Assembly: GCF_001281525.1 (NCBI RefSeq)
Contig: NZ_LGCI01000005.1
Span: 752,554-816,553, forward strand
Direction: 5' to 3'
Length of the DNA stretch: 64,000 nt
Source of the DNA: Lysinibacillus macroides
Lineage (GTDB): Bacteria; Bacillota; Bacilli; Bacillales_A; Planococcaceae
Part shown: positions 1 through 8,572 of the stretch, in pieces
Numbering within the stretch: position 1 is the first letter of the stretch
Layout: the number at the start of each line of letters is the position of its first letter
The notes under the pieces: generated by a model
Told to the model about the DNA's origin: nothing
Database searches by the model: none
What the model saw: only the letters and a program-made list of their open reading frames with translations
Position numbers and translations under genes: made by a program

Positions 1-1182
1 ATGACTAAAATACCTGTTACTGTGCTAAGTGGCTACTTAGGTGCAGGAAAAACGACGATACTCAATCAATTATTAGCAAATAGAGATGGTAGAAAAATAG
101 CCGTTATCGTCAATGATATGAGTGAAATTAATATTGATTCACAGTTAATTAAGGAGCAGGGCTTTGCTAGAACAACAGAGAAATTAGTGGAGTTATCGAA
201 TGGCTGCATTTGCTGTACATTACGTGAGGATTTAATGATTGAAGTGGAGAAGTTAGTGGCAGCAGGCGACATTGATTCAATTGTTATTGAATCAACAGGG
301 ATTAGTGAGCCAATACCTGTCGCTCAAACATTTTCCTATATTGATGAGGAAACAGGCATTGATTTAACACCCCATTGTCGATTAGATGCTATGATTACTG
401 TAGTAGATGCCAATCGTTTTTGGCATGACTATGAGAGTGGCGAAACATTACTAGAGCGAAAGCAAACAGATGATATTTACGATCAACGTGATGTATCCGA
501 TTTATTAATTGATCAAATTGAATTTGCGGATATTATTTGTGTGACAAAAGCAGATTTAGTGACGCCTGAATATCTTGAGGTTCTGCAAGCATTTTTGTTA
601 AAGCTAAACCCAGATGCTGAACAACATATCGTGAAAAATGGCACTATTAAACCTGAATTATTATTAGATCGTCACTTATTTGATTTTGATAAAGCAAGCC
701 AAGGTGCTGGTTGGATTAAAGAACTGAATGAAGAGCATGTTCCTGAAACTGAAGAATACGGCATCTCTTCATTTGTGTACCGAAGAAGACGACCATTTCA
801 TCCACAGCGCTGGTATGAGTGGCTAGATCAGTTACCAGTTGAAATTGTTAGAGCAAAAGGCTTCTTTTGGCTAGCTACAAGGGATATACCTGGCATATTA
901 TCGCAAGCAGGAGCTTCTATTCAATTCCAAGGAGCTGGTGAATGGATTACCGATTTACCTCAAGAGCTTCAGGAGGCTGAATTGAAGGAGGACCCAGCAT
1001 TAAGAGCGCGTTGGGATGAAACATACGGTGATAAGCAAACGGAATTGGTTTTTATAGGCATAGAGCTTGATCGTGAAGAAATTGAAAATGAACTTGATAA
1101 ATGTTTATTAACAGATGCTGAAATGAGGGAGGATTGGCAACAATTTAGTGATCCATTACCTAAATTTATTGTCAGCAATTGA
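1..1182 (+). CDS. zagA: COG0523 GTPase zinc metallochaperone, ZagA/YciC type
   Basis: 393-aa G3E-family GTPase of the CobW/COG0523 group. The Walker A motif GYLGAGKTT lies at residues 11-19, the family metal site CICC at 69-72, and a switch-like ESTG at 97-100. A CobW C-terminal domain fills about residues 250-390. In Bacillus the ZagA members are induced by Zur during zinc starvation and pass zinc to essential enzymes. The next genes (SufU-like scaffold, HemB) belong to zinc-dependent families, which supports the zinc rather than the cobalt or nitrile-hydratase branch. No histidine-rich tail is seen. The ATG is the first base of the window, so its promoter, any Zur box and any longer N-terminus cannot be seen. 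A terminator follows directly. Confidence 0.9.
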   Translation: MTKIPVTVLSGYLGAGKTTILNQLLANRDGRKIAVIVNDMSEINIDSQLIKEQGFARTTEKLVELSNGCICCTLREDLMIEVEKLVAAGDIDSIVIESTGISEPIPVAQTFSYIDEETGIDLTPHCRLDAMITVVDANRFWHDYESGETLLERKQTDDIYDQRDVSDLLIDQIEFADIICVTKADLVTPEYLEVLQAFLLKLNPDAEQHIVKNGTIKPELLLDRHLFDFDKASQGAGWIKELNEEHVPETEEYGISSFVYRRRRPFHPQRWYEWLDQLPVEIVRAKGFFWLATRDIPGILSQAGASIQFQGAGEWITDLPQELQEAELKEDPALRARWDETYGDKQTELVFIGIELDREEIENELDKCLLTDAEMREDWQQFSDPLPKFIVSN

Positions 1183-1188
1183 GGGAAT

Positions 1189-1214
1189 GGGCTTTGCATT
1201 AGCAGAGCCCTTTT
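1189..1214 (+). terminator. Intrinsic terminator after zagA
   Basis: Stem GGGCTTTGC / GCAGAGCCC with an ATTA loop followed by TTTT, seven bases after the zagA stop codon. Confidence 0.8.
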
Positions 1215-1252
1215 CATCATGTTGAAAAATAAAGTTGTTCATAAAAGTATAG

Positions 1253-1287
1253 AAGGGGTGATTGTCGTAATGGAAATCACCCCTTTG
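1253..1287 (-). terminator. Intrinsic terminator of the sufU-like gene
   Basis: Inverted repeat AAGGGGTGATT / AATCACCCCTT with an 11-base loop. It lies just past the minus-strand stop of the SufU-like gene, so it probably ends that transcript; a T-rich stretch follows on the minus strand. Confidence 0.65.
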
Positions 1288-1302
1288 CTATTAACATCAT
1301 TT

Positions 1303-1734
1303 TTATGATGATGAAAGAGAAGCGACTAATTTATTGAATGCTTGCCAAGGAAAGAGCACACAATTATGTCTAGCAGGCAATTGATTTAAGTTGGCAAAAG
1401 TATTTAATTCATCCATAGCTTTTTCGTCTATTATCTCATTGCTGATAATTAAGCGATAGAATAGCACCGAGGCGCACTTTACCTCCTCAAAAGTTTTACC
1501 CGTAGCATATTCAATAAATAAATTTGTCGATGCCATACTAAGAGAACACCCTTCTCCTACAAATGAAAGATGAATAATTTTGTCATCAAGAACATGTAAG
1601 TATAATGACATAATGTCCCCACAAGTGGGATTTTTAAAGTTTATCTGGTGTGTATACACCTGAGGCTTATAGCGGTATTTGTAATTTTGAGCCAATGAGA
1701 TAATTTCTGATTTATATATTTGGTCTAAATTCAT
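1303..1734 (-). CDS. SufU-like iron-sulfur/zinc scaffold protein, solitary copy
   Basis: 143-aa IscU/SufU-family protein. The predicted metal ligands of SufU are in place: NPTCGD (C38, D40), GEGCS (C63) and RHNC (C125). In Bacillus SufU is a zinc protein that accepts sulfur from the SufS desulfurase. The usual sufU lies inside sufCDSUB; this one stands alone, divergent from hemB, with its own terminator. Compared with SufU it has the expected length and the inserted region between the second and third cysteine. AGGAGG lies nine bases upstream of the ATG. The operator at 1843-1857 is about 110 bp upstream, so shared Zur control with hemB is possible. It may be a zinc-starvation paralog of SufU; its function is inferred. 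Confidence 0.8.
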   Translation of the reverse strand: MNLDQIYKSEIISLAQNYKYRYKPQVYTHQINFKNPTCGDIMSLYLHVLDDKIIHLSFVGEGCSLSMASTNLFIEYATGKTFEEVKCASVLFYRLIISNEIIDEKAMDELNTFANLNQLPARHNCVLFPWQAFNKLVASLSSS

Positions 1735-1842
1735 AATAGAATTTCCTCCTAATGAAATAATGGTTAGCTGTAGCCCTTTAAATTAAATTTCTTGCAAATA
1801 TAAAATAATATTGCTACTCTATGATAGTAACATTTTTGATAA

Positions 1843-1857
1843 ACGTAATCATTACTA
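1843..1857. promoter_or_regulatory. Zur box-like operator upstream of hemB
   Basis: The 15-mer ACGTAATCATTACTA matches the Bacillus Zur consensus (TCGTAAT-N-ATTACGA) at 12 of 14 fixed positions, with perfect GTAAT-N-ATTAC arms. It lies 22 bp upstream of the hemB ATG and between the divergent sufU-like gene and hemB, beside a COG0523 zinc chaperone gene. A sister site occurs at 25398-25412. Confidence 0.75.
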
Positions 1858-1879
1858 TTTGAAAAAAGGAGTTATTTTT

Positions 1880-2866
1880 ATGAATCAATTTAAAAGACAT
1901 CGTCGTTTAAGAGCCTCAAAGGAAATACGTGCGCTTGTACAAGAAACGACGATTGATATAAATAAATTAATCTATCCTTTGTTTGTTGTAGAGGGGGAGA
2001 ATATAAAAGAAGAAATTCCAAGTATGCCTGGTGTATATCATTTATCATTAGATCAATTATTACTTGAATTACAGGAGCTTCGTTTTTTAGGATTAAATAA
2101 AATAATATTATTTGGCATTCCAGAGGTTAAAGATGCATTTGGCAGTGGGGCATTTCAGAAAGATGGCATCATCCAGCGGGCTACGCGATTCATTAAAGAA
2201 AATTATCCTAATTTTTTAGTGATTGCTGATACATGTATTTGTCAATATACAACAGATGGTCATTGTGGTTTATTGCAAGATGGTGTCATTGTAAACGATG
2301 AAAGCTTAGAAATTCATAATCAAGTGGCTTTATCACAGGCTATTGCGGGAGTTGATATAGTAGCGCCATCAAGTATGATGGATGGATTTGTATCCTCGAT
2401 TAGAGCTACATTGGACAATCATGGTTTTGAACATACGCCAATTATGTCCTATGGGATAAAATATAGCTCTGCTTTTTATGGACCATTTAGAGATGCTGCT
2501 GAAAATGCACCATCTGGTGGAAGCAATAGAGATACATACCAAATGAATCCTGCCAATAGATTGGAAGCATTAAGGGAACTAGCGTCTGATATAAAGGAAG
2601 GAGCGGACTTTATTATTATTAAACCAGCATTAGCGTATTTAGATATTATTAGAGATATTAGAAATAATAGTAGTTTACCTATTATTGCTTATCAGGTTAG
2701 CGGAGAATATTCCATGCTTAAAGCAGCCGCTATCAATGGCTGGATAGATGAACAGCAAGTAGTAGAAGAAACCTTTCTAAGTATGTTTAGAGCAGGAGCT
2801 GATGCCATCATCACATATTCTGCTAAAGATTATGCTAAATGGCTACATAATAACGGAGCAACGTAG
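1880..2866 (+). CDS. hemB: Delta-aminolevulinic acid dehydratase (porphobilinogen synthase)
   Basis: 328-aa HemB, which condenses two 5-aminolevulinate molecules to porphobilinogen in heme synthesis. The two active-site lysines are K194 (YGIKYSSAFYGPF) and K248 (IIIKPALAYLD). The zinc-type cysteine triad DTCICQY...GHC (C119, C121, C129) is complete, so this is a zinc enzyme and not a cysteine-free paralog. The start was set at ATG 1880 because AAAGGAG lies just upstream; an in-frame TTG at 1811 would precede the operator and has no ribosome binding site. The gene stands alone, not in a hemAXCDBL cluster, so a second hemB probably exists elsewhere (inference). The Zur-like box upstream suggests induction by zinc limitation. 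Confidence 0.92.
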   Translation: MNQFKRHRRLRASKEIRALVQETTIDINKLIYPLFVVEGENIKEEIPSMPGVYHLSLDQLLLELQELRFLGLNKIILFGIPEVKDAFGSGAFQKDGIIQRATRFIKENYPNFLVIADTCICQYTTDGHCGLLQDGVIVNDESLEIHNQVALSQAIAGVDIVAPSSMMDGFVSSIRATLDNHGFEHTPIMSYGIKYSSAFYGPFRDAAENAPSGGSNRDTYQMNPANRLEALRELASDIKEGADFIIIKPALAYLDIIRDIRNNSSLPIIAYQVSGEYSMLKAAAINGWIDEQQVVEETFLSMFRAGADAIITYSAKDYAKWLHNNGAT

Positions 2867-2983
2867 AAATAACGTTGTATAAAAATTTATATTTAGACGT
2901 ATTCTTATTTGTAGTGATATTTTTTTACTTGAATTATAGATAATAAAGGTCTGTAATATATATTTTGAAAATGGAGGAACACA

Positions 2984-3889
2984 GTGATGAATAAATATGA
3001 TTGTATTGTCATTGGAGGCGGACCTGCTGGATTAAGTGCAGCTTTAACTTTGGGAAGAGCGCGCAGAAAGGTTGCCCTATTTGATAATGAAACAAATCGC
3101 AATCGTGTGACACAGGCATCACATGGCTTTTTAACGAGAGATGGTATTACACCGTTACAATTTAAAAGCATTGCGATGAAGGAATTGGAGGCTTATCCTA
3201 CTATTTCGGTTTTGCATCAGACAGTTATTGTTATAAAGAAAGAAGAAACTAATTTATTTTTAGTGCAAACAGCCAATAATGAGTCTTATTTATCCGAAAA
3301 AATACTATTAGCTACTGGTATACAGGAGGAATTTTTTCTAGCACAGATTCGACAATATTATGGTAAAAGCTTATTTAGCTGCCCTTATTGTGATGGCTGG
3401 GAGCTGAAGGAAAAACCGTTGGCTATACTAGCAGAGAATGAAGAACATATTCAGCATATGACTAAATTGGTTTATAATTGGTCACAGGATTTAATGGTGT
3501 TTACAAATGGCAATCCATTATCCAATGAAATTCACCATGAATTTGAACGGAGGAAGATTAAAATTTATACAGCTCCTATTAAAAAATTACATGGTGAGCA
3601 TGGTAACTTGCAGAGCATTGAATTAACAACAGGTGAAAATATTGCAAGAAGTGGTGGCTTTGTCGTCCCAAGCTTTACGCGTCCAAATAAATTTGCAGAA
3701 CAATTGCACTGTCAACTTGATGAAAACCAGTGTATTATGGCAGATGGCGCTGGACAAACGACAGTGAATGGTATATATATTGCAGGTGAAACTAAAAAGG
3801 TAGCTCCGTCTTCGTTAATGATTGCTGCTGCTGAAGGGTTTAAGGCTGCCGTAAGCATCAATATGGATTTGATAGTAGAAAGGTTTTAA
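2984..3889 (+). CDS. Thioredoxin-reductase-like FAD protein with CPYC redox motif
   Basis: 301-aa flavoprotein of the low-molecular-weight TrxR fold. The FAD motif GGGPAG is at residues 11-16, the redox pair CPYC at 133-136, and the second FAD motif (GIYIAGE) near the C-terminus. The region after the CPYC motif, where TrxR has its GxGxxA/G NADPH site and HRR motif, reads LAILAENEEH and lacks both. Families with this pattern include dithiol oxidases such as GliT/HlmI and uncharacterised Bacillus CPYCDGWE proteins; the electron donor or acceptor here is unknown. It lies 117 bp after hemB with its own ribosome binding site (GGAGG) before tandem ATGs. A terminator follows. Confidence 0.75.
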   Translation: MMNKYDCIVIGGGPAGLSAALTLGRARRKVALFDNETNRNRVTQASHGFLTRDGITPLQFKSIAMKELEAYPTISVLHQTVIVIKKEETNLFLVQTANNESYLSEKILLATGIQEEFFLAQIRQYYGKSLFSCPYCDGWELKEKPLAILAENEEHIQHMTKLVYNWSQDLMVFTNGNPLSNEIHHEFERRKIKIYTAPIKKLHGEHGNLQSIELTTGENIARSGGFVVPSFTRPNKFAEQLHCQLDENQCIMADGAGQTTVNGIYIAGETKKVAPSSLMIAAAEGFKAAVSINMDLIVERF

Positions 3890-3944
3890 TGAGTTTAGAC
3901 TGACTTATTGATAAATTGAACTTAAACTATAGCAGAATAGTTTG

Positions 3945-3989
3945 AAAAGATTCTTTTGATGGTATTTACTTCTATCAAAGGAACCTTTT
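3945..3989 (+). terminator. Probable terminator after the CPYC flavoprotein
   Basis: Stem of about 16 pairs including wobbles (AAAAGATTCTTTTGAT against ATCAAAGGAACCTTTT), about 55 bases after the stop codon. Confidence 0.5.
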
Positions 3990-4190
3990 AATGGGCTAGT
4001 CGGGTTTAAAAATGATACCCAATTAACGGAATATGAATACCCCCATGCCAATGCTTATTGGCATAGTTCATATAACACGCCGAAAATGGCTGAAGGCATT
4101 GAAAAAACTGGACTACATTCGGAATTTGTGAAAAAGTTAAATGGATCCTCACGTAACCTTAATGATTATCGTACTCATTGGTTTGATTAA
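3990..4190 (+). pseudogene. C-terminal remnant of an unidentified gene
   Basis: An open frame of about 66 codons without a start codon or ribosome binding site. It begins NGLVGFKNDTQLTEYEY and ends NDYRTHWFD before TAA. The composition (acidic, aromatic, with HANAYWHSS and TGLHSEFVKKL stretches) is protein-like rather than random. It resembles the tail of a secreted-toxin or effector-type protein, but I do not recognise the family. The upstream part is missing, so it is a decayed fragment. Confidence 0.45.
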
Positions 4191-4330
4191 AATTCTAGTT
4201 CACTTTATACAAAGAAAGAATTTAATAAGAAAAGTAATTAAGAAACTTTGAGCTGCTCTTTATTTGTAAATGAATTATTGTCTTATTAATTATGGGATAC
4301 CGTAGTGAGAATGCAGATTTACAATGCTAA

Positions 4331-4495
4331 GCCTACTTTCTTGACGGTACTCTAACTAAAGAACATAAATCCTATATATTACCTTTTAATCCAGATAATA
4401 TATTAAAAATACTCCATAGGTTACAAACATGTTTTTGGGAAAATAATAATAAGATAATAGTTTTCTTATTAAGTATTTTAGATTTTAATCACTAA
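4331..4495 (+). pseudogene. Short remnant of an unidentified coding sequence
   Basis: 54 codons open without a start codon, beginning AYFLDGTLTKEHKSYILPFN and ending FLLSILDFNH before TAA. The residue pattern looks like a decayed protein. No family recognised. The stretch 4196-4330 before it and 4496-4680 after it shows nothing coding. Confidence 0.3.
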
Positions 4496-4692
4496 ATTCA
4501 CTTAATCTATTATGACAGGTGGTGATTAAGGTTTGGCTAAAATACGAAATTGATGGCGGTAAAAAAGGCTGATGAATCTTGTTGTCTATATGAGGTAATG
4601 TTTCATTCGGAAACAAGATATCTCTTATACTCACAATATTGTGAAAAAACTATCTGTAATTGCTAATAAAATAAAAAAGGGAGTGTGAAATA

Positions 4693-4866
4693 ATGGAAAA
4701 TAATTCAAATAACCTAGAACCAAAAGCAATTAATGAAGGTCCATATTATATAACTTGTGAAAATAAAAACCGTAATTGTTGTTATACAAACGCAGACTGT
4801 TTGAATCAATATAAAGTGTTTATTGATGGAAGAAAAGTTGCTTATGGATGCTGTCAACCATTATAA
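4693..4866 (+). CDS. Small six-cysteine peptide, function unknown
   Basis: 57-aa ORF with ATG preceded by AAAAAGGGAGTG at good spacing. It contains six cysteines (22, 29, 30, 36, 53, 54), two of them as CC pairs, and no signal peptide or membrane segment. The spacing C-x6-CC-x5-C-x16-CC could bind a metal or form disulfides. It ends with CCQPL about 20 bases before the left end of an IS3-type element. No family recognised. It could instead be a fortuitous ORF in decayed DNA, although the ribosome binding site and cysteine pattern argue for a real gene. Confidence 0.5.
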   Translation: MENNSNNLEPKAINEGPYYITCENKNRNCCYTNADCLNQYKVFIDGRKVAYGCCQPL

Positions 4867-4928
4867 AAGTAAAAAAAGAAGGGTATCTGGGACTGACCCC
4901 TATATATAAGACAGGGATCAAAAAAGCA

Positions 4929-5633
4929 TTATCCAACCAGTTGGCGGTACTGGACCGGCGACTGGTTGTTTAATTTCGTTTGTATTCGGATATAGTTATA
5001 ATAATTTATATAGTCTTTGACAGTTTGTTCTACGATGGCCGTCGTAGTACGCTTCAAATTGTCTAAGTAGAACGTTTCAGACGTTAATACTGAATGAAAC
5101 GATTTAATAGGGGCATTATCAGCAGGTGTATCTTTACGGGACATGCTCATGGTAATGCCTTTTCCTTTTACAGCTTGTTGATAACGATAAGATGTGTATA
5201 CCGAGCCTTGGTCACTATGCAACGTACAACCTTCAGGCACATGGTTTAGTTGGGCTAATATATGCAACACAAAATCCGTATCTTGACGCTCACTAATTGA
5301 ATAAGCGATAATTTCGCCATTATATAAATCTTGAATACTTGAAAGATACAACTGTTTCTGACCAAAAGGCAAGTAAGTAATATCGGTAACGAGCTTTTGT
5401 AAAGGTGCGGTTGCCATAAAATCGCGATTGAATAAATTAAGGGCGATATAGCAGGGTTGTCCAGTTGGTTTACGTTTTTTCACTTTCACGTGACATGGCC
5501 AACCATATTTTTGCATGATGCGTTGTACACTCTTATGATTCACGCCTATTTTTTGGCGTAAGAGTGCCGTAATTTTTCGATAACTATATCGAAATTTATG
5601 TGCATGGCAGAGATGACCAATCTGTCGCTCCAT
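4929..5633 (-). pseudogene. IS3-family transposase OrfB (integrase core), defective
   Basis: 234-aa remainder of an rve/DDE integrase-core transposase. The first catalytic aspartate (VTDITYLPF) and the second (LHSDQGS) are present. The third acidic residue is replaced: DNAPIKSFHS has lysine where the family has glutamate (NAPIESF), so catalysis should be lost. Homology continues upstream of the ATG (YYHW, about 5640-5690) but stop codons interrupt it, so the 5' end is decayed too. Confidence 0.85.
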
Positions 5634-5779
5634 GGCCTGACGAGCCCCTCCATCAGTAGATGCCTGTTTCCAATGATAGTAGGTAGATCGTGCAAGTACA
5701 TATATCCTTTACGCACATCCTTTCTCGGAGCGTCTCGACTAACTGTACAGCTACTTCTCCAAATCTGCGTACTTTTTAA

Positions 5780-6052
5780 GACCTAAATCTGTTGCTTTAA
5801 ATAATGGTTTTCAGCTTCTAATTTTGCTTGTTCACTCGCATACTCAGGACCTTTATGAAACGTATATTGTTTACCGACAGGTTGTTCAAATCGATGGGTT
5901 TCTCCATTTTTATACCAACGCATCCATGTTTCCACCTGTGTTCGATGCCGTATATTTCATTCATTTAAAATCTGTTTCATTGGTATACCTGCTAGTCGCA
6001 TCTCAATAGCTTTCATTTTTATTTCATATGAATAACTCATTCTTGTACTCAT
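5780..6052 (-). pseudogene. IS3-family OrfA (helix-turn-helix subunit), defective
   Basis: Starts MSTRMSYSYEIKMKAIEMRL, the N-terminal helix-turn-helix of an OrfA. It is interrupted by TGA after KQILNE (near 5963), continues as QVETWMRWYKNGETHRF, and is stopped again by TAG after EAENHYLKQQI near 5783. A ribosome binding site (AGGAGGTGC) precedes the ATG. Two interruptions make it a pseudogene. Confidence 0.8.
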
Positions 6053-6180
6053 AGAAAAAGCACCTCCTAATTGAAGTTTAGGTTTCTAAACCCGAATTCA
6101 ATCGAAAATGCTTTTTTTATTTGTCTATACTGTTGGGGTCAGTCCAGTTAGTCCATTTTTGATACCTGCCTTTTTTATTA

Positions 6181-6210
6181 TTTACATTTTTCTGTAACTA
6201 CCTCTATAAT
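6181..6210 (+). promoter_or_regulatory. Putative sigma-A promoter
   Basis: TTTACA, 18 bases, then TATAAT, located 29 bp upstream of the YesK-like gene start and just outside the IS3 right end. Confidence 0.5.
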
Positions 6211-6238
6211 TGAATATATTGAAAGGAGGTGTATTTAA

Positions 6239-6511
6239 TTGGGATATTTTATAATTACAGGCATAGCAGTAATAATAATGGTTTATTTTTTCGCCTCGAA
6301 ATTATCAAAAAAAAATCCGTCTAAAAAACATTATATTTTACCTGGTTTAATTTTAACAGTTGCTTCTCTAATTGTAGCGATAACAACTTATTTCATAGGA
6401 GATAATCCTTGGAGCAATATGGGATATGGGATATTGTTCATTTTTGTTGCCATAGCTTCATTATTAGGGACATTATTAGGGACATTATTAGGGAGAAGAT
6501 TTTCATTGTGA
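6239..6511 (+). CDS. YesK-like small membrane protein
   Basis: 90-aa protein with three to four hydrophobic segments (about residues 3-20, 32-52, 60-85). The TTG start is chosen because GAAAGGAGGT lies eight bases upstream. Layout and motifs (LPGLILTVASLIV, then GYGILFIFVAIASL) fit the YesK family of unknown function. Near the C-terminus a 12-bp unit (TTATTAGGGACA) is repeated in tandem, giving LLGTLLGTLLG; such slippage-prone repeats can change length between strains. It stands alone between two IS remnants. Confidence 0.6.
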   Translation: MGYFIITGIAVIIMVYFFASKLSKKNPSKKHYILPGLILTVASLIVAITTYFIGDNPWSNMGYGILFIFVAIASLLGTLLGTLLGRRFSL

Positions 6512-6596
6512 AAACATAAATAGAATAAAGTAGAGAACAAAACTATACTTGACTAATCGTAGGAAGAGGCTGGGACAAAACTCATCCCTAAACTAA

Positions 6597-6639
6597 AAAG
6601 CCAGTGAAATTTTATGGTTAGTAAAATTTCACTGGCTTT
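6597..6639 (+). terminator. Perfect 18-bp hairpin at the IS1182 left end
   Basis: Inverted repeat AAAGCCAGTGAAATTTTA at 6597-6614 and its exact complement at 6622-6639, with a 7-base loop and T-rich sequence after it. It sits between the IS end and the transposase start, where such hairpins block read-through from outside. Confidence 0.7.
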
Positions 6640-6719
6640 AAATTTTTTCATGAAAAATAAGGATCACTTCTAATAAAATTAAGTCACCACAACAAAATTA
6701 TATAGAAAGAGGGATCCTT

Positions 6720-8292
6720 ATGTTTAAAGATTATACCATCAATCAATTAATTTTGCCGTTAGATTTAGAAGTGAAGTTACCAAAGAATGATATTGCCTTC
6801 CATGTCCACCGTTTAATCGAAAGTATCCCGTCTGAAGCGTTTGAACCATTCCTTCGAAATGAGGGCTGTCCTGCCTACCATCCACGCATGATGCTTAAAA
6901 TTATCTTATGTGTCTACACGCAATCTGTCTTCACAGGGCGCAAAATAGAAGCGCTTTTAAAAGATAGTCTTCGGATGATGTGGCTCGCTCAAGGGTATGC
7001 ACCAACCCACCGCACAATCAATCGATTCTGTGTCCAACCAGAGGTGAAAGGATTGATTCGTCAATGCTTCATTCAATTCCGCTGCCAACTGGTACAGGAA
7101 GAGTTAATTGATCAGGAAGCTATTTTTATTCAACGATTGAGGCAAATGCGAACAAATTTACCTTTGTGAAAAAAGTCGTGTGAGAACGATCATAACGGGC
7201 TCATTGAGAAATCAAATCAGCTATACGATGAGCTCCTTGAAAAAGAAATCATGCCAGAAATGGAACGGGAAAACGAAAAGGAATTAGCAATGGAGGACCT
7301 CGTTCAAATGGTCGAACAAGTAGAGGAAGTGATTTCGGAATATGATCGAAAAATTGAAGACTCACCAGATACAGCAGAGCGAAAGGCTTTAAGAACGGAA
7401 CGAAAATACCAAAGCAGGCGCGCAAACAATTAACCGATTATATGGAACACAAACGAAACTATCAAAGAAACTTCGAAATCTTTGGTGAACGAAATAGTTA
7501 TTCGAAAACAGACTCGGATGCGACATTTATGTGTATGAAAGATGATTATATAAAAAATGGTCACTTGAAGGCAAATTATAACATACAAGTAGCGACAGAA
7601 GGTCAGTATACACTGGCCTACAGCATTTTTCCGAACATGTACACTCATCCCGTTTTTGGATGAAATCGAACAACATTATTTTCAGTTACCAAAACACATC
7701 GTCGCAGATGCGGGATATGGCCGTGAACAAAATTATAATGATATCCTTTTGAATCGTAAGCGAGAAGCCTTGATTACGTACAACATGTATGTAAAAGAAC
7801 AGAAGAAAAAGTACAAACAAAACGAATTCCATCCAGCGAACTAGGCTTATGATGAAGAAAATGATCGCTACACATGCCCAAACCAACAACAGCTTGTCTT
7901 TAAATATCGTACCATGAAAACGGATAAGTATGATTTCACGCGTGAGTGGAAGGTATACGAATGTGAAGACTGTTCCGAATGCTCCCTCCGTTCATTGTGT
8001 ACAAAAGCAAAAGAAGGAATCATCGTAATCTCAAGGTGAATGAAAAGTGGAAACACCAAAAAGAATATGTGAGAAGAAAGTTTTCAGAAGAAAAAACAGG
8101 GACCATTTATCGTTAACGCAAAATAGACGTGGAACCAGTTTTTGGCTTCTTGAAGGCTAATTTGGGTTTCACTCGATTTTCTGTACGAGGAAAATCGAAG
8201 GGGAAAACGAAAAGGGCCTCGCATTAATGGCCGTGAATTTAAAAAATTCACAGCCAATAGTGAAAGGTTATCTGGAGAAAAAGAAAAAATAG
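6720..8292 (+). pseudogene. IS1182-family transposase, multiply frameshifted
   Basis: Begins MFKDYTINQLILPLDLEVKL with the N-terminal DUF772-like region typical of IS1182 transposases (YHPRMMLKIILCVYTQSVFTGRK). Pieces of the DDE domain follow in other frames: NGLIEKSNQ-type linker near 7200, TDSDATFM (catalytic Asp) near 7510, and VADAGYGREQN near 7705. The tail ends with KKKK before TAG at 8290. At least four frame changes and stops break it, so it cannot make an active enzyme. Confidence 0.88.
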
Positions 8293-8572
8293 AGAAATAC
8301 GAATTGGCATTCATACCAATTCGTATTTTTTATGGATTAAAGCTAGTTATGTCCCAACCCCATTTTTGTTCTCTACTTGAAAAGGAAAATCTACAATAAT
8401 ATAAATAAAACGAAATTTTTTAACCCTGAGTTGGCTCATTTGTCAAAATTAATATACAAAATCAGACGTGTTGATTATCTAATTTCCCCCAATAAAAAAT
8501 TATATAAAAAGAGAGATTTTCATGTAAAGTTGTTGGTTACCACACAAACAATTACGAAATGAGGAATCTCTC

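Larger units (their letters stand above)
4888..6146 (-). mobile_element. Inactive IS3-family insertion sequence
   Basis: About 1.26 kb bounded by imperfect terminal inverted repeats: TGGGACTGACCCC at 4888 and its partner GGGGTCAGTCCA ending at 6146. The similarity continues inward for about 40 bp and ends in AAAAAAGCATT. It carries a degraded orfA and orfB on the minus strand. No target-site duplication is evident from the three to four bases on either side. IS3 elements usually make OrfAB by programmed frameshifting; here the reading frames are broken. Confidence 0.85.
6566..8361 (+). mobile_element. Inactive IS1182-family insertion sequence
   Basis: Ends are inverted repeats GGCTGGGACAAAACT (from about 6568) and AGTTATGTCCCAACC (ending about 8360). 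It holds a decayed IS1182 transposase. A second, perfect 15-bp inverted repeat lies just outside (AAGTAGAGAACAAAA at 6528-6542 and its complement at 8364-8378), so the true ends may be these outer repeats. Confidence 0.8.

Noticed and set aside
2859-2877. Possible terminator right after hemB (CAACGT / ACGTTG)
   Set aside because: Only six base pairs and no T-run, too weak to call.
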